DNA of 64,000 nt from contig NZ_JANJGU010000001.1 in assembly GCF_024626525.1 (NCBI RefSeq), positions 310,001 through 374,000 on the forward strand. Reading direction: 5' to 3'. Every line of letters starts with the position of its first letter. The stretch's first letter is position 1. Below the pieces are notes generated by a model. That model was not told the origin of the DNA, did not search any database, and was given only the letters and a program-made list of their open reading frames with translations. Shown here in pieces: positions 7,664 through 18,460 of the stretch. The DNA is from Lederbergia panacisoli (GTDB lineage: Bacteria; Bacillota; Bacilli; Bacillales; Bacillaceae_C). The translations under genes and the position numbers were made by a program.

Positions 7664-8671
7664 GTACGCTGAAAAAAGCAGATCAGCAGCATCTGGAACT
7701 GTCGTATCGCCATTCATTACAGCAAATTCAACTTTTGGCCATACTTCTTTTATATGTTCATCGTTAAAAAAGGCAGTTTCTAATTGTTCTCTTATTAATG
7801 CAAAGAGCCAATCCTTCACTTGTTTCTGCCTTCGCTCTTTAAACGCTGAGTTGGACTGTGTTGCTTTAATAAAATCTTGAATAGTCTCCCATACTTCGTC
7901 AATGCCAGTTCCAGTCAATGAGGAACATATAGTCGCTTTTGTATCCCATCCGACGGTTGCCGGTTGAATAAAATGAAGAATTTGATTGTATTCACGCATC
8001 GTTTTCTTTGCCTGATTAAAATTATCCCCATCTGCTTTATTCACTGTAATGAGATCCGCAAGTTCCAATATCCCTTTTTTCATTCCTTGTAATTCGTCGC
8101 CAGCACCTGTCAAAACGAGCAATAAAAAGAAATCCACCATGCTTCTCACGATTGACTCGCTCTGACCAACACCAACAGTCTCCACGATTATTACGTTAAA
8201 TCCTGCTGCTTCACAAGCAATGATAGATTCTCTTGTTCTCGTATGGACGCCACCAAGCTCTCCTCTTGAAGGAGATGGACGGATAAAAGCATTCGGATGT
8301 TTTGCAAGTTTCTCCATCCTTGTTTTATCACCAAGAATACTTCCCCCGCTAATCGGTGAACTTGGATCAATAGCGAGCACTGCAACGCGGTGCCCTTGTT
8401 CACACAATAAATGGCCAAATGTTTCAATGAATGTGCTTTTGCCAGCACCAGGCACCCCTGTCACACCAATTCGTATGGATTGACCGGAATAAGGTAAAAG
8501 TTTTTGTAAAATATTTTTTGATTGTTCTTGATGGCGTACGGCATTGCTTTCAATTAACGTAATTACCTTTGCTAGTACCGCTCTATCCTGATTTAATAGC
8601 CCTTGAATCAATTCTTTGGAATTTTCTTCATTTTGGACCGGTTTGACGAACCTCCGATTCCTTTCAACCAT
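7646..8671 (-). CDS. meaB: MeaB-type GTPase chaperone of methylmalonyl-CoA mutase
   Basis: G3E-family P-loop GTPase of 341 residues that protects methylmalonyl-CoA mutase and gates adenosylcobalamin loading. The Walker A motif is GVPGAGKST (72-80), with [10 protein letters not shown] as the switch region and NKADGD as the base-specificity motif. ATG 8671 overlaps the mutB stop by eight bases and has AGAGGT eight bases upstream; the ATG at 8692 has no such site. It is last in mutA-mutB-meaB, so translational coupling is likely. Often annotated ArgK/YgfD. Confidence 0.95.
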   Translation of the reverse strand: MVERNRRFVKPVQNEENSKELIQGLLNQDRAVLAKVITLIESNAVRHQEQSKNILQKLLPYSGQSIRIGVTGVPGAGKSTFIETFGHLLCEQGHRVAVLAIDPSSPISGGSILGDKTRMEKLAKHPNAFIRPSPSRGELGGVHTRTRESIIACEAAGFNVIIVETVGVGQSESIVRSMVDFFLLLVLTGAGDELQGMKKGILELADLITVNKADGDNFNQAKKTMREYNQILHFIQPATVGWDTKATICSSLTGTGIDEVWETIQDFIKATQSNSAFKERRQKQVKDWLFALIREQLETAFFNDEHIKEVWPKVEFAVMNGDTTVPDAADLLFSAYKKKDS

Positions 8672-10835
8672 CAGTGATAACCTCTTCCACATATCCTAGC
8701 TTACAATAGATTTCCTCTATCACTTTTTGAGCTGCTAACGGAATGACTGTACCTGGACCAAAGATAGCCGAAACACCATTTTCCTTAAGAAACTCATAGT
8801 CTTGAACAGGAATGACTCCCCCAACTACAACAATCATATCTTCTCGATTGATTGCCTTTAATTCCTTAATTAATTTCGGCACAAGTGTTTTATGCCCTGC
8901 AGCTAATGAACTGATTCCAATGACATGGACATCATTTTCAGCTGCCTGCTTTGCCGTTTCTTCGGGAGTTTGAAAGAGTGGTCCGATATCGACATCAAAA
9001 CCTAAATCGGAAAAAGCTGTCGCAATCACTTTCGCACCCCTATCATGTCCATCCTGCCCCATCTTAGCAATTAAGATCCTAGGTCGGCGTCCTTCATTTT
9101 CTAAAAATTCATCTGTCATTTCTTTTACAGCCGAAATTTCTTTATCGTTCGTAAAATTAGAGCTATAAACTCCACTTACGGAGCGGGTGACAGCTCTATG
9201 TCTGCCGCATACTTTCTCGATGGCATTAGAAATTTCTCCAAGTGTCGCCCTGCATCTTGCAGCTTCTATCGCAAGCTCCAATACATTTTTTTCGGAACTT
9301 GCGGCTCCTCTTGTTAACGTATCAAGTGCAGCACTGACTTTTTCTTCATTTCGATTATTTTTAAGCATTTTTAATCTTTCTATTTGTTTCAGACGGACTG
9401 CTTCATTGTCGATATCCAATATTTCCATTTGTTCTTCATCATTAATTTTATAGCGATTGACTCCTATGATTGTTTCTTTCTTAGAATCGATATGCGCTTG
9501 TCTTCGTGCAGCCGCTTCTTCAATTCTAAGCTTCGGCAAGCCTGTTTCTATTGCTTTTGCCATACCACCCAGCTCATCAATTTCCTCAATATGTGTCCAA
9601 GCGCGCTCCATCAGGTCCTTTGTCAATGACTCTACATAATATGAGCCGCCCCATGGATCAATTACATCTGTCATACCCGTTTCTTCTTGCAAAAATAACT
9701 GAGTATTTCTCGCGATACGAGCAGAAAAATCAGTTGGCAAGGCAATCGCCTCGTCAAGCGCATTCGTATGCAAGGATTGAGTATGGCCCATCGCGGCTGC
9801 ATGTGCTTCTATTAAGGTTCGAACGATATTATTGTATGGATCCTGTTCTGTCAAGCTCCATCCGGATGTTTGACTATGCGTTCTTAAGGTAAGTGACTTA
9901 GGATTTTGAGGTTTAAACTGGCTCATTAACTGTGCCCATATTTTTCTGGCGGCACGCATTTTCGCCACTTCCATAAAATAGTTCATTCCGATTCCCCAAA
10001 AGAACGAGAGACGTGGAGCAAAATCATCAATTTTTAAGCCAGCTTTTAAACCAGTCCTCACATATTCCAATCCATTAGAAAGTGTATATGCAAGTTCTAA
10101 ATCCGCAGGTGCCCCAGCTTCTTGCATATGGTAGCCAGAAATAGAAATACTATTAAATTTAGGCATATGTTTTGCTGTATATTCAAAAATATCTTTTATT
10201 ATTCGCATCGACATTTCAGGAGGATAAATATACGTATTCCGGACCATATATTCTTTTAAAATATCATTTTGAATTGTTCCTGAAAGTTGAGCTTTTTTTA
10301 CACCTTGCTCCTCGGCTGCAACGATAAAAAAGGCCATTATCGGGATAACTGCCCCATTCATCGTCATAGAAACGGACATTTGATCAAGTGGGATCCCATC
10401 AAATAGTATGTTCATGTCCATTACCGAATCAATGGCAACTCCAGCTTTTCCGACATCGCCTTCAACCCGCGGATGATCGGAGTCATAGCCCCTATGTGTA
10501 GCCAAATCAAACGCCACTGATAACCCTTTTTGCCCTGCCTCAAGATTGCGCCTGTAAAAAGCATTGCTTTCTTCCGCCGTCGAATATCCAGCATATTGAC
10601 GGATTGTCCATGGTCTACTAACATACATCGTTGCATACGGTCCTCTAGTAAATGGAGGCAAACCGGGCATATCGTTTAAATGGGGAAGATCTTCTACATC
10701 GTTTTTTGTATATAAAGATTTAAAACGTATGTTTTCATTTGTTTCAAAGAATGATAGATGCAAAGTTTTATCTATTTTCGGTTCCTGATTTAAATCAAGC
10801 GGTTGAATTTTTTGAAAATCGGGTTTTTGATTCAT
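8664..10835 (-). CDS. mutB: Methylmalonyl-CoA mutase, large (catalytic) subunit
   Basis: Adenosylcobalamin enzyme of 723 residues converting (R)-methylmalonyl-CoA to succinyl-CoA. The N-terminal TIM barrel carries [18 protein letters not shown] and the substrate-contact region [20 protein letters not shown]. The C-terminal B12-binding domain has the base-off motif D595-x-H597-x-x-G600 (DGHDRG), then GLSSL-type and GGV-type loops. ATGA overlap with mutA indicates coupled expression. Full length and intact. Confidence 0.97.
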   Translation of the reverse strand: MNQKPDFQKIQPLDLNQEPKIDKTLHLSFFETNENIRFKSLYTKNDVEDLPHLNDMPGLPPFTRGPYATMYVSRPWTIRQYAGYSTAEESNAFYRRNLEAGQKGLSVAFDLATHRGYDSDHPRVEGDVGKAGVAIDSVMDMNILFDGIPLDQMSVSMTMNGAVIPIMAFFIVAAEEQGVKKAQLSGTIQNDILKEYMVRNTYIYPPEMSMRIIKDIFEYTAKHMPKFNSISISGYHMQEAGAPADLELAYTLSNGLEYVRTGLKAGLKIDDFAPRLSFFWGIGMNYFMEVAKMRAARKIWAQLMSQFKPQNPKSLTLRTHSQTSGWSLTEQDPYNNIVRTLIEAHAAAMGHTQSLHTNALDEAIALPTDFSARIARNTQLFLQEETGMTDVIDPWGGSYYVESLTKDLMERAWTHIEEIDELGGMAKAIETGLPKLRIEEAAARRQAHIDSKKETIIGVNRYKINDEEQMEILDIDNEAVRLKQIERLKMLKNNRNEEKVSAALDTLTRGAASSEKNVLELAIEAARCRATLGEISNAIEKVCGRHRAVTRSVSGVYSSNFTNDKEISAVKEMTDEFLENEGRRPRILIAKMGQDGHDRGAKVIATAFSDLGFDVDIGPLFQTPEETAKQAAENDVHVIGISSLAAGHKTLVPKLIKELKAINREDMIVVVGGVIPVQDYEFLKENGVSAIFGPGTVIPLAAQKVIEEIYCKLGYVEEVITDG

Positions 10836-12223
10836 GAGAATTCCCCGCTTTCATATTTTTCTGCAAGTCTTACTTTTTCCAAAGGTTCAATTTTTACGGT
10901 ATCTTTTTCGTACTCATAAGGAGTTTTAGATTTACGCAAAAGTTTCTTCGCATCCTGTGTAAAAATATTTACACCAATCATTATTTTTTTTCTAGATCGG
11001 ATATCTTCCATCTTCTTAAAAAGTGTCTCTTTAATCTTTGTTTGAAACCATCCACTTTGTAACACGGGATAGATTCCACCTTTTCCATCTATTGTTTGAA
11101 AAAGCTCCCATGCCCTTTCAATAAGATTAGAAGTAATTGCTTCAATGTAAAAAGATCCGCCCGCAGGATCGATTACCTTATCAAGAAAGGCTTCTTCACG
11201 AAGAAGCAATTGTGTGTTTCGTGCAATTCGCATTGAAAATTCATCTGCAGGATCTGAGATCCCATTAAAAGGTGTTACATGTAAAAAATCTACTCCTCCG
11301 ATAGCAGCTGCAAATGCTTCATTTCCTGAGCGAAGAATATTTGTATGCGGATCTAGTAAGGATTTCGTAAAAGCAGATGTTTCTGCACTAATGAGAGGAT
11401 TGTTTTGGTCAGGATCAACCTCATAAGCGGTGGACACTGTTCTCCATAGTGATCGAAATGCTCTTAGCTTGGCAACTTCCATAAAGAAGTTGCTGCCAAT
11501 CGAAAAATGAAAGATCATTTTATTGATTGTTTTATGAGGTTCCCAACCTATTTTCCGCATCTCTTCGATATAAAATATCGCTTCTGCCAAAGAAGCAGCT
11601 AGCTCTTGAACGGCATTCGCCCCACTATTATGGTAAATTGAGCAATCGATTAAGATGGTTTTTATTCTAGGATGTTTTTCGTCAAGTTTGGAAATGGTTT
11701 CCCTCCAATCTCTCCAAGTTTGACCATCGTGTTTAAACAAATAACCCTTTTCAAGACGAGATGAAATTAAATCACAAGCTACTGCACCTGTTAAAGCAGC
11801 ATCGACTTGTAAAATATTCTTCGTAAGGGTTGGAAAGTTATATTTCGTAAATAACAATAGTGGTGTATTACTTAGTTCAATTTTAGTAAAGTCTAATTTA
11901 TGAATTTCATCAAGTTTATCTACATCAAATGAAATGGTTTCTTGCCCGAATTCCATTACCCTTTTCAACTGTTGTATTAACTCATTCCACATAGGATTGC
12001 AGATTTTCTGAGCAATTTTCCACCCGTTGTTAGCAGAAAACACTCGAATATTCGAATCTTTAATATCTTTTTTTGTGTAAATTGGAGAAAGTTTAATTCC
12101 TTCATACGTTTCACTATAAAGCGTTTCCAAAGATTGGTTCTTTAACGCCTTAAGAGCAGCTTGTTCCCATGCATGATAATCAGCTTCTGGAAAAATTGCA
12201 TTTTTCATTTTAATACTGGCCAT
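10832..12223 (-). CDS. mutA: Methylmalonyl-CoA mutase, small subunit, without C-terminal domain
   Basis: Non-catalytic partner of MutB in the heterodimer. The 463 residues cover the TIM-barrel region only, with barrel motifs [11 protein letters not shown] and [10 protein letters not shown] parallel to those of MutB. As I recall the family, small subunits usually run to 600 or more residues with a degenerate B12-domain; here the frame stops after the barrel and overlaps mutB by ATGA. No stray reading frame for the missing domain lies between the genes, so the shortening looks real rather than a frameshift. ATG 12223 follows a G-rich site. Confidence 0.88.
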   Translation of the reverse strand: MASIKMKNAIFPEADYHAWEQAALKALKNQSLETLYSETYEGIKLSPIYTKKDIKDSNIRVFSANNGWKIAQKICNPMWNELIQQLKRVMEFGQETISFDVDKLDEIHKLDFTKIELSNTPLLLFTKYNFPTLTKNILQVDAALTGAVACDLISSRLEKGYLFKHDGQTWRDWRETISKLDEKHPRIKTILIDCSIYHNSGANAVQELAASLAEAIFYIEEMRKIGWEPHKTINKMIFHFSIGSNFFMEVAKLRAFRSLWRTVSTAYEVDPDQNNPLISAETSAFTKSLLDPHTNILRSGNEAFAAAIGGVDFLHVTPFNGISDPADEFSMRIARNTQLLLREEAFLDKVIDPAGGSFYIEAITSNLIERAWELFQTIDGKGGIYPVLQSGWFQTKIKETLFKKMEDIRSRKKIMIGVNIFTQDAKKLLRKSKTPYEYEKDTVKIEPLEKVRLAEKYESGEFS

Positions 12224-12257
12224 TGGACTAACCCCCCATCCATTAACGACTATCTTT

Positions 12258-12286
12258 ATTTTAGTACAATACTAAAAAACGAGCAA
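12258..12286 (-). promoter_or_regulatory. mutAB-meaB promoter with a 19 bp palindromic operator
   Basis: Minus-strand TTGCTC (12281-12286) and TAAAAT (12258-12263) are 17 bp apart, a sigma-A arrangement. A perfect inverted repeat, TTTTAGTA-CAA-TACTAAAA (12259-12277), covers the -10 box and most of the spacer. That position suits a repressor. The regulator is not identified. Confidence 0.65.
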
Positions 12287-12292
12287 AACAAA

Positions 12293-12330
12293 TTAAAAGA
12301 AGCTGCCACTAAGTAACAAGCTTCTTTTAA
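12293..12330 (-). terminator. Terminator after bkdB
   Basis: Minus-strand AAAAGAAGCT pairs with AGCTTCTTTT across an 18-base loop. It separates the bkd genes from mutA. Confidence 0.7.
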
Positions 12331-12335
12331 AGATA

Positions 12336-13586
12336 TTAATATACAGACGTGTTTTCTTTAGGAATATTCTCCAGTATTTCTTTTACACGTTGCATAAAAC
12401 GTCCGCATATGAGACCATCCAACACTCTGTGATCAAGGGATAAACAGAGATTCACCATATCACGAATGGCAATTCCGTCATTTACAACGACTGGACGTTT
12501 AATAATGGATTCGACTTGTAAAATGGCTGCTTGCGGATGATTAATAATCCCGATTGACTGAACAGAACCAAATGAACCGGTGTTATTAATTGTGAATGTA
12601 CCGCCTTGAGTCTCATCACTTTTCAATGTTCCATTTCGAACCTTTTTAGCTAGATCCGTTATATCTCTTGCAATTCCTTTAATTGACTTCTCATCTGCGT
12701 GCTTAATGACTGGAACGAATAATTCTTCTTCCTTGGCAACCGCAATTGAAATATTTATATCTTTCTTCTGGATAATTTTATCCCCGGCCCACATCGAATT
12801 TATCATCGGAAACTCTTTCAGAGCTTGCGCAACAGCCTTTATGAAGAATGCAAAATACGTTAAACTGAAACCTTCTCGCTGTTTAAATTCTGATTTTAGA
12901 GCATCGCGATATTTAACCAAATTGGTAACATCTACCTCTATCATCATCCAAGCATGAGGAATTTCCGCCTTACTGCGAAGCATCTTCGTCGCAATGGCTC
13001 TTCTTACCCCGGAAACAGGTATTTCGATATCCCCTGCCTTAGAATAAATAGGATCCACCGGTTTAATATCAACAGAAGGGGAGCTCTTCTCTTCTTTATT
13101 GCCGATTTGTGGAATCTCATTCGATTCAATTAACTTTTGCAAATCTTTTCTTGTAATCCTGCCGTCTTTTCCTGTTCCTGTTACAAGAGATAAGTCGATT
13201 CCATGTTCATGAGACATTTTTAAAACGGCCGGTGAATACCTCGTTTTGCCAGTAGATTGATGGTCAATTGGAGTAATAGCGGACTGACCCAATTCGGATT
13301 CACTTTTTTCAACCGTGTTGACAGTTCCATCCTCCGTGTCCCCTTCTTCGGTTTCAATTGTACAAATTGGTTCGCCTACGGCAAGCGTAGTCCCTTCTTC
13401 AGCAAGCAGCTTACCAATTGTACCAGTAAAAGATGATGGTATTTCCGCATTAACTTTGTCCGTCATCACTTCCGCTAATGGATCATATTTATTGACATGA
13501 TCACCAGATTGTACAAGCCATCTGCTGATTGTTCCTTCCGTAACACTCTCACCGAGCTGGGGCATAGTAATGTTTTTTATTGACAA
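12336..13586 (-). CDS. bkdB: Branched-chain 2-oxoacid dehydrogenase E2 (acyltransferase)
   Basis: Lipoyl-bearing core of the complex that makes isobutyryl-, 2-methylbutyryl- and isovaleryl-CoA. In 416 residues: lipoyl domain with attachment Lys44 (MTDKVNAE), an acidic/Ser linker, a peripheral-subunit-binding domain near 115-150 (YSPAVLKMS, GKDGRITRKDL) and the catalytic domain ending in DHRVLDG (H386, D390). The start is TTG 13586, with GGAGG eight bases upstream. Last gene of bcd-lpdV-bkdAA-bkdAB-bkdB. Confidence 0.93.
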   Translation of the reverse strand: MSIKNITMPQLGESVTEGTISRWLVQSGDHVNKYDPLAEVMTDKVNAEIPSSFTGTIGKLLAEEGTTLAVGEPICTIETEEGDTEDGTVNTVEKSESELGQSAITPIDHQSTGKTRYSPAVLKMSHEHGIDLSLVTGTGKDGRITRKDLQKLIESNEIPQIGNKEEKSSPSVDIKPVDPIYSKAGDIEIPVSGVRRAIATKMLRSKAEIPHAWMMIEVDVTNLVKYRDALKSEFKQREGFSLTYFAFFIKAVAQALKEFPMINSMWAGDKIIQKKDINISIAVAKEEELFVPVIKHADEKSIKGIARDITDLAKKVRNGTLKSDETQGGTFTINNTGSFGSVQSIGIINHPQAAILQVESIIKRPVVVNDGIAIRDMVNLCLSLDHRVLDGLICGRFMQRVKEILENIPKENTSVY

Positions 13587-13620
13587 AATGATTTCCTCCT
13601 TTTAGCCTCCATTGTCCGGC

Positions 13621-14604
13621 TCAAAATTCAGCTAACTCTCGCATGGCCTTTTCAACTTTTTCAGGATTAACTATGAAAAACTTTTCCAACGTCGGAGAAT
13701 ATGGCATTGCAGGTATATCGGGGCCAGCCAATCTCATTATCGGCGCGTCAAGGTCGAATAAGCAGTTTTCAGCGATGATTGCTGCCACTTCACCCATAAT
13801 GCTTCCTTCTTTATTATCTTCCGTTAGAAGCAATACTTTCCCTGTTTTAGATGCTGCTTCTATAATCGCTTCTTGATCAAGTGGATAGACGGTGCGTAAA
13901 TCCAATAAATGTGTCTCGATGCCATCTTCTGCAAGACGCTCAGCAGCCTGCAAGGCGAAATGGATACAAAGTCCATAAGTAATGACCGTTATATCATCCC
14001 CTTCGCGCTTCACATCAGCCTTCCCTATAGGCAGTACGTAATCCTCATCAGGTACTTCACCTTTTATAAGTCGATAGGCTCGTTTATGCTCGAAGAAAAG
14101 TACTGGATCATTATCTCGAACTGCCGCCTTCAATAAACCTTTTACATCATAAGGGGTAGATGGCATAACGATTTTCAACCCTGGTTGATTGGCAAATATC
14201 GCTTCTACTGATTGTGAATGGTAAAGTGCGCCATGGATTCCTCCACCATATGGAGCTCTTATTACCATCGGGCAGCTCCAGTCATTATTTGAACGATATC
14301 TTATACGCGCTGCTTCCGAAATAATCTGGTTGACGGCAGGCATAATAAAATCAGCAAATTGCATTTCGGCAATTGGGCGATATCCATACATAGCGGCGCC
14401 GATACCAACACCTGCGATTGCCGATTCTGCAAGTGGCGTATCGATGACCCGTTGTTCACCAAACTGTTCATAAAGACCTTGTGTAGCCTTAAAAACTCCA
14501 CCTTTTTTCCCAACATCCTCACCAAGAACAAAGACTTTTTCATCTCGTTCCATTTCTTCACGAATTGCCGCAGTGACAGCTTCAATATATGAAATTACAG
14601 CCAT
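13621..14604 (-). CDS. bkdAB: Branched-chain 2-oxoacid dehydrogenase E1 beta
   Basis: Beta chain (327 residues) of the thiamine diphosphate-dependent decarboxylase, pairing with BkdAA. The N-terminal ALREEMERDE..FVLGEDVG segment with the conserved Glu, IAGVGIGAAMYGYRPIAE and the C-terminal transketolase-like domain (HLLDLRTVYPLD) are typical. It lies 15 bp downstream of bkdAA. Full length. Confidence 0.94.
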   Translation of the reverse strand: MAVISYIEAVTAAIREEMERDEKVFVLGEDVGKKGGVFKATQGLYEQFGEQRVIDTPLAESAIAGVGIGAAMYGYRPIAEMQFADFIMPAVNQIISEAARIRYRSNNDWSCPMVIRAPYGGGIHGALYHSQSVEAIFANQPGLKIVMPSTPYDVKGLLKAAVRDNDPVLFFEHKRAYRLIKGEVPDEDYVLPIGKADVKREGDDITVITYGLCIHFALQAAERLAEDGIETHLLDLRTVYPLDQEAIIEAASKTGKVLLLTEDNKEGSIMGEVAAIIAENCLFDLDAPIMRLAGPDIPAMPYSPTLEKFFIVNPEKVEKAMRELAEF

Positions 14605-14619
14605 TGTTTATTCCCCCTA

Positions 14620-15615
14620 TTACTCCGCTGCATATACGAATTTATGAGCATCCTCAGGATCTGGATATGGAGCTTTCTCCGCATAATCTGTAGCCTCGTT
14701 CACTTGTATCATTATACGGTCGTTTATTTCTTTTTTTGTTTGTTCATTCAATAATCCATTCTCGTTAAGGTACGCTTCAAAAAGAATAATCGGATCTTCT
14801 AATCTGGCTTTTGTTAATTCTTCTTCAGTTCGATAACTGCGATCATCATCATCAGAGGAATGAGATGTTAATCGATGGGTAATCGTTTCAATAAGACTTG
14901 AGCCTTCACCTCGTCTCGCCCTTTCAACAGCTTCCTTCATTACTTTGTATACTTCAAGCGGATCCTTCCCATCGACTGTCACTCCCGGCATTCCGTAGCC
15001 AATTGCTCGATCGGATACCTTTTCACATGCCAACTGTTTTTTAAGCGGAACGGAGATGGCATAATGATTATTTTCACACATAAATATGACTGGCAATTTA
15101 TGAACCCCCGCAAAGTTTAATCCTTCATGAAAGTCCCCCTGATTTGAAGAACCTTCACCAAAGGATACGAATGTCACGAGATCACTTTTCTCCATTTGTG
15201 CAGCCAGCGCAATCCCAACTGCATGTGGAACTTGTGTTGTTACTGGTGAAGAGCCTGTTACAATTCTATTTTTTCTTTGTCCAAAATGACCCGGCATTTG
15301 ACGACCACCGGAGTTTGGATCCTCCGCTTTTGCAAATGCCGAAAGCATAATTTCAGTAGGGGTCATGCCGAAACTTAAGACAACAGCTAAATCCCGGTAA
15401 TAAGGAAGTATATAATCTTTTTCTCTATCAAGAGCAAATGCTGCCCCTATCTGGGCTGCTTCTTGTCCTTGACACGAAATCGTGAAAGGTATTTTTCCAG
15501 AGCGATTTAAAAGCCACATTCTCTCATCAATCCTGCGAGCGAGCATCATCATTTCATACATATCTAACACTTGCTCATCACTAAGTCCAAGCTCAGTATG
15601 TCGGTTTTTTGTCAT
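14620..15615 (-). CDS. bkdAA: Branched-chain 2-oxoacid dehydrogenase E1 alpha
   Basis: Alpha chain, 331 residues, carrying the thiamine diphosphate/Mg motif from GEGSSNQGD (153-161) to ENNHYAIS near 181-188. Phosphorylation-loop-like HRLTSHSSDDD is present near 246-256. It decarboxylates the oxoacids from leucine, isoleucine and valine. It follows lpdV by 28 bp in the operon. Confidence 0.94.
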   Translation of the reverse strand: MTKNRHTELGLSDEQVLDMYEMMMLARRIDERMWLLNRSGKIPFTISCQGQEAAQIGAAFALDREKDYILPYYRDLAVVLSFGMTPTEIMLSAFAKAEDPNSGGRQMPGHFGQRKNRIVTGSSPVTTQVPHAVGIALAAQMEKSDLVTFVSFGEGSSNQGDFHEGLNFAGVHKLPVIFMCENNHYAISVPLKKQLACEKVSDRAIGYGMPGVTVDGKDPLEVYKVMKEAVERARRGEGSSLIETITHRLTSHSSDDDDRSYRTEEELTKARLEDPIILFEAYLNENGLLNEQTKKEINDRIMIQVNEATDYAEKAPYPDPEDAHKFVYAAE

Positions 15616-15643
15616 GTTAATCCCTCCTCATTCGTTTCGCCGC

Positions 15644-17071
15644 CTATATATGGATAGACAGTCCATCTACTGCCAATGCTGCTTCTCCTATTGCTTCACT
15701 TAATGTTGGGTGTGGGTGAATGGTGTTTCCAATCTCCCAAGGAGTTGCATCCAATACTCGAGCAAGCCCAGCTTCAGAAATCATATCAGTTACATGAGGA
15801 CCAATCATATGTATTCCAAGAATATCATTTGTTTTTTCATCTGCCACAATTTTTACGAATCCTTCAGTTTCTCCTTGTACAAGTGCTTTACCGACGGCCT
15901 TAAAAGGAAATTTCCCTATTTTTACTTGAAAGCCATATTCCTTCGCATTCTTTTCGGTAAAACCAACACTGGCAACTTCGGGTGAGCTGTATATGCATTT
16001 TGGGATGTTATCGTAAATAATCGAATCATGGTTTATACCAGCAATATGTTCTACTGCTTTAATTCCTTCATGTGAAGCTACATGTGCAAGTTGCAGACCA
16101 CCAATTACATCTCCAATTGCGTATATATGTGATTCCTTCGTTTGGAAAGAAGAATTCACTTTAATTGCTCCATTTTTAAGAAGTTCTATCTCTGTATTTT
16201 GAAGCCCTATATTTTCACTGTTTGCTTTCCGGCCAACAGAAACTAGAAGCTTTTCTGCAGAAAAAACCTGTTCTTTTCCAGCAATTTCAGCCTTAATTAG
16301 TACTTTTTCTTCCTCTTTTTCCATTGTTTCCGATAATACTTTTGCATTTGTCACGATTTTTATTCCTTTTATTTGTAAAAGGCGAGTCAGTTCCTTAGAT
16401 ATGTCCTCATCTTCTCCCGGTATAATTCGGTCAGCGTATTCAATGACGGTCACATTTACACCAAAGTCGGCAAGCATTGATGCCCATTCTATGCCAATGA
16501 CACCTCCCCCAATAATAATGATTGAGTTAGGAAGTTCCTGCATTTCAAGGGCTTCGTCTGAGGTAAGCACGTGGGTCCCATCAATATCTAAGTTGGGCAG
16601 TGTACTTGGTCTTGAGCCTGTAGCAATAATAACATTTTTCGGAATCAACATTTCATTTTCCGTACCATCGGCCATTTCTACCGATATTGTGCCAGGTATT
16701 GGTGAAAAAATCGAAGGGCCTAATATGCGTCCAAATCCATTATATATGTCAATTTTCCCTTGTTTCATCAAGTATTGAACACCATTGTAAAGCTGTTCAA
16801 CGATAGCAGCTTTTCTATCTTGCACTTTTTTAAAATTAAGTTCGATGCCGCTTGTCAAAACACCGAATTCTTCACCTTTTTTCGTTAAGGAAAAGACTTC
16901 GGCACTTCTGAGCATTGCCTTACTCGGAATGCAGCCTTTATGTAAACACGTTCCACCTATTTTTTCCTTCTCGACAATTGCCGTTTTCAATCCAAGCTGT
17001 GAAGCACGAATGGCTGCAACATAACCACCAGTTCCCCCACCGAGGATTACTAAATCATACTCTCGTGCCAA
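15644..17071 (-). CDS. lpdV: Dihydrolipoamide dehydrogenase (E3)
   Basis: FAD flavoprotein, 475 residues, that reoxidises dihydrolipoyl E2 with NAD. FAD-binding GGGTGG at 11-16, redox disulfide C42/C47 (GGTCLHKGCIPSK), NAD-binding GGGVIGIE near 186 and active-site HPHPT at about 452-456 are all present. In B. subtilis lpdV follows buk; here it follows bcd across a 150 bp gap. Confidence 0.94.
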   Translation of the reverse strand: MAREYDLVILGGGTGGYVAAIRASQLGLKTAIVEKEKIGGTCLHKGCIPSKAMLRSAEVFSLTKKGEEFGVLTSGIELNFKKVQDRKAAIVEQLYNGVQYLMKQGKIDIYNGFGRILGPSIFSPIPGTISVEMADGTENEMLIPKNVIIATGSRPSTLPNLDIDGTHVLTSDEALEMQELPNSIIIIGGGVIGIEWASMLADFGVNVTVIEYADRIIPGEDEDISKELTRLLQIKGIKIVTNAKVLSETMEKEEEKVLIKAEIAGKEQVFSAEKLLVSVGRKANSENIGLQNTEIELLKNGAIKVNSSFQTKESHIYAIGDVIGGLQLAHVASHEGIKAVEHIAGINHDSIIYDNIPKCIYSSPEVASVGFTEKNAKEYGFQVKIGKFPFKAVGKALVQGETEGFVKIVADEKTNDILGIHMIGPHVTDMISEAGLARVLDATPWEIGNTIHPHPTLSEAIGEAALAVDGLSIHI

Positions 17072-17221
17072 TTTTATCCCTCCACTTAGCTTATCGCTAG
17101 GTTAAATCCATGTGTGAACTCATAGAAGAAGCTGTCCTTATGCGCTTTGTTTCTCTCCACCAGTGCTTCGGGGAATTATCCAGCTTTCGGACAGCTCAAT
17201 CAACATAACAATAACTATCTT

Positions 17222-18319
17222 TTAAATTCGATTAGCCAAAATATGTTTATTATTTAGAAGGAATTGACTTCTTGAATTCTTCATTTTTTCAATTCTTTCC
17301 TCCGCCATTCTATCTGCAGCCACATATGTGGGAATGCCATCACGCTTTGATATTTCGATCACTTTTGCGACATTATTATAAATTGCTTCTACCTTTTTAA
17401 GGGCACGCTCTTTGTTATAGCCGTATAGCTCATCGGCTACATTAATCACTCCCCCGGCATTGATGACATAGTCAGGAGCGTAAACAATACCCATTTCATT
17501 TATTTGATCGCCATGTTTTGTATCCTTAAGCTGGTTGTTTGCTGATCCTGCTATTACTTTGACCTTAAATTGTGGTATTGTGTCATCGTTAATTACGGCG
17601 CCAAGGGCACATGGAGAAAAAATATCGGCTTCAACTGCATATATATCATCTGGATCAACCGCTTTCGCCTGGAAGGCTTCGACAGCACGGTTGACAGCAG
17701 CTTTATTTATATCTGTCACAATCAGTTGTGCCCCTTCTTCATGTAAATAACGGCAAAGTTCAAATGCTACATTTCCAACCCCTTGAACAGCAACCTTTTT
17801 ACCCTCCAAAGAATCGGTTCCGAATGCTTCTTTTGCAGCTGCCTTCATCCCTACAAAGCAGCCATAAGCTGTAACTGGGGAAGGATTGCCTGAAGAACCA
17901 AATGCGGGTGAAATCCCAGTCACAAAATTTGTTTCTTCGTGGATAATATCCATATCTTGAACGGTTGTTCCTACATCTTCCGCCGTAATATATCGCCCAT
18001 TTAATCCTTGGATAAACCTGCCGAAAGCGCGGAACATTTCTTCATTTTTGTCTTTGTTCGGATCACCGATAATAACTGTTTTGCCGCCCCCAAGATTCAA
18101 TCCAGCAGCGGCATTCTTATATGTCATACCTCTTGCTAAACGAAGAGCATCCTCAATTGCTGCTTCTTCATTTTTATATGTCCACATCCGAGTGCCACCA
18201 AGAGCGGGACCAAGAGTTGTATCATGGATTGCGATAATTGCTTTTAAACCAGACTTTTCATCTTGGCAAAATAATAATTGTTCGTAATCATAGTTCACCA
18301 TATATTCAAAGATATTCAT
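17222..18319 (-). CDS. bcd: Leucine/branched-chain amino acid dehydrogenase
   Basis: NAD-dependent oxidative deaminase of Leu, Ile and Val, 365 residues. Lys68 (GMTYKNA) and Lys80 (LGGGKTV) match the substrate and catalytic lysines of the family. The Rossmann motif VQGVGNVA is near 190. GGAGG stands seven bases before the ATG. It heads the bkd gene set, supplying oxoacids to the dehydrogenase. The gap to lpdV holds only an imperfect GAGCTGTCC/GGACAGCTTC hairpin. Confidence 0.95.
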   Translation of the reverse strand: MNIFEYMVNYDYEQLLFCQDEKSGLKAIIAIHDTTLGPALGGTRMWTYKNEEAAIEDALRLARGMTYKNAAAGLNLGGGKTVIIGDPNKDKNEEMFRAFGRFIQGLNGRYITAEDVGTTVQDMDIIHEETNFVTGISPAFGSSGNPSPVTAYGCFVGMKAAAKEAFGTDSLEGKKVAVQGVGNVAFELCRYLHEEGAQLIVTDINKAAVNRAVEAFQAKAVDPDDIYAVEADIFSPCALGAVINDDTIPQFKVKVIAGSANNQLKDTKHGDQINEMGIVYAPDYVINAGGVINVADELYGYNKERALKKVEAIYNNVAKVIEISKRDGIPTYVAADRMAEERIEKMKNSRSQFLLNNKHILANRI

Positions 18320-18373
18320 TTTCTACCTCCACATATTTCTTATGACCTTATCATGATACCTAATCCTAATTAC

Positions 18374-18402
18374 ATTGTAACGAAAAGGCTGTCCCTTGAC
18401 AA
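18374..18402 (-). promoter_or_regulatory. Sigma-A promoter of bcd and probably the bkd genes
   Basis: Minus-strand TTGTCA (18397-18402), 17 bp, TACAAT (18374-18379). No -12/-24 SigL promoter was seen, in contrast to the BkdR/SigL control known in B. subtilis. Confidence 0.7.
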
Positions 18403-18460
18403 ATCTTACCGATGTTATATGATTTTTTTAGCTACATTGATAAGGAGTCGAAAAAGGTTA

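Noticed and set aside
12224-12335. Cobalamin riboswitch upstream of mutA
   Set aside because: The gap is about 110 bp and lacks the conserved B12-box; none was seen before nrdJ either.
17072-17221. Terminator between bcd and lpdV
   Set aside because: The arms GAGCTGTCC/GGACAGCTTC enclose about 60 bases and lack a T run, so bcd and lpdV may still be cotranscribed.
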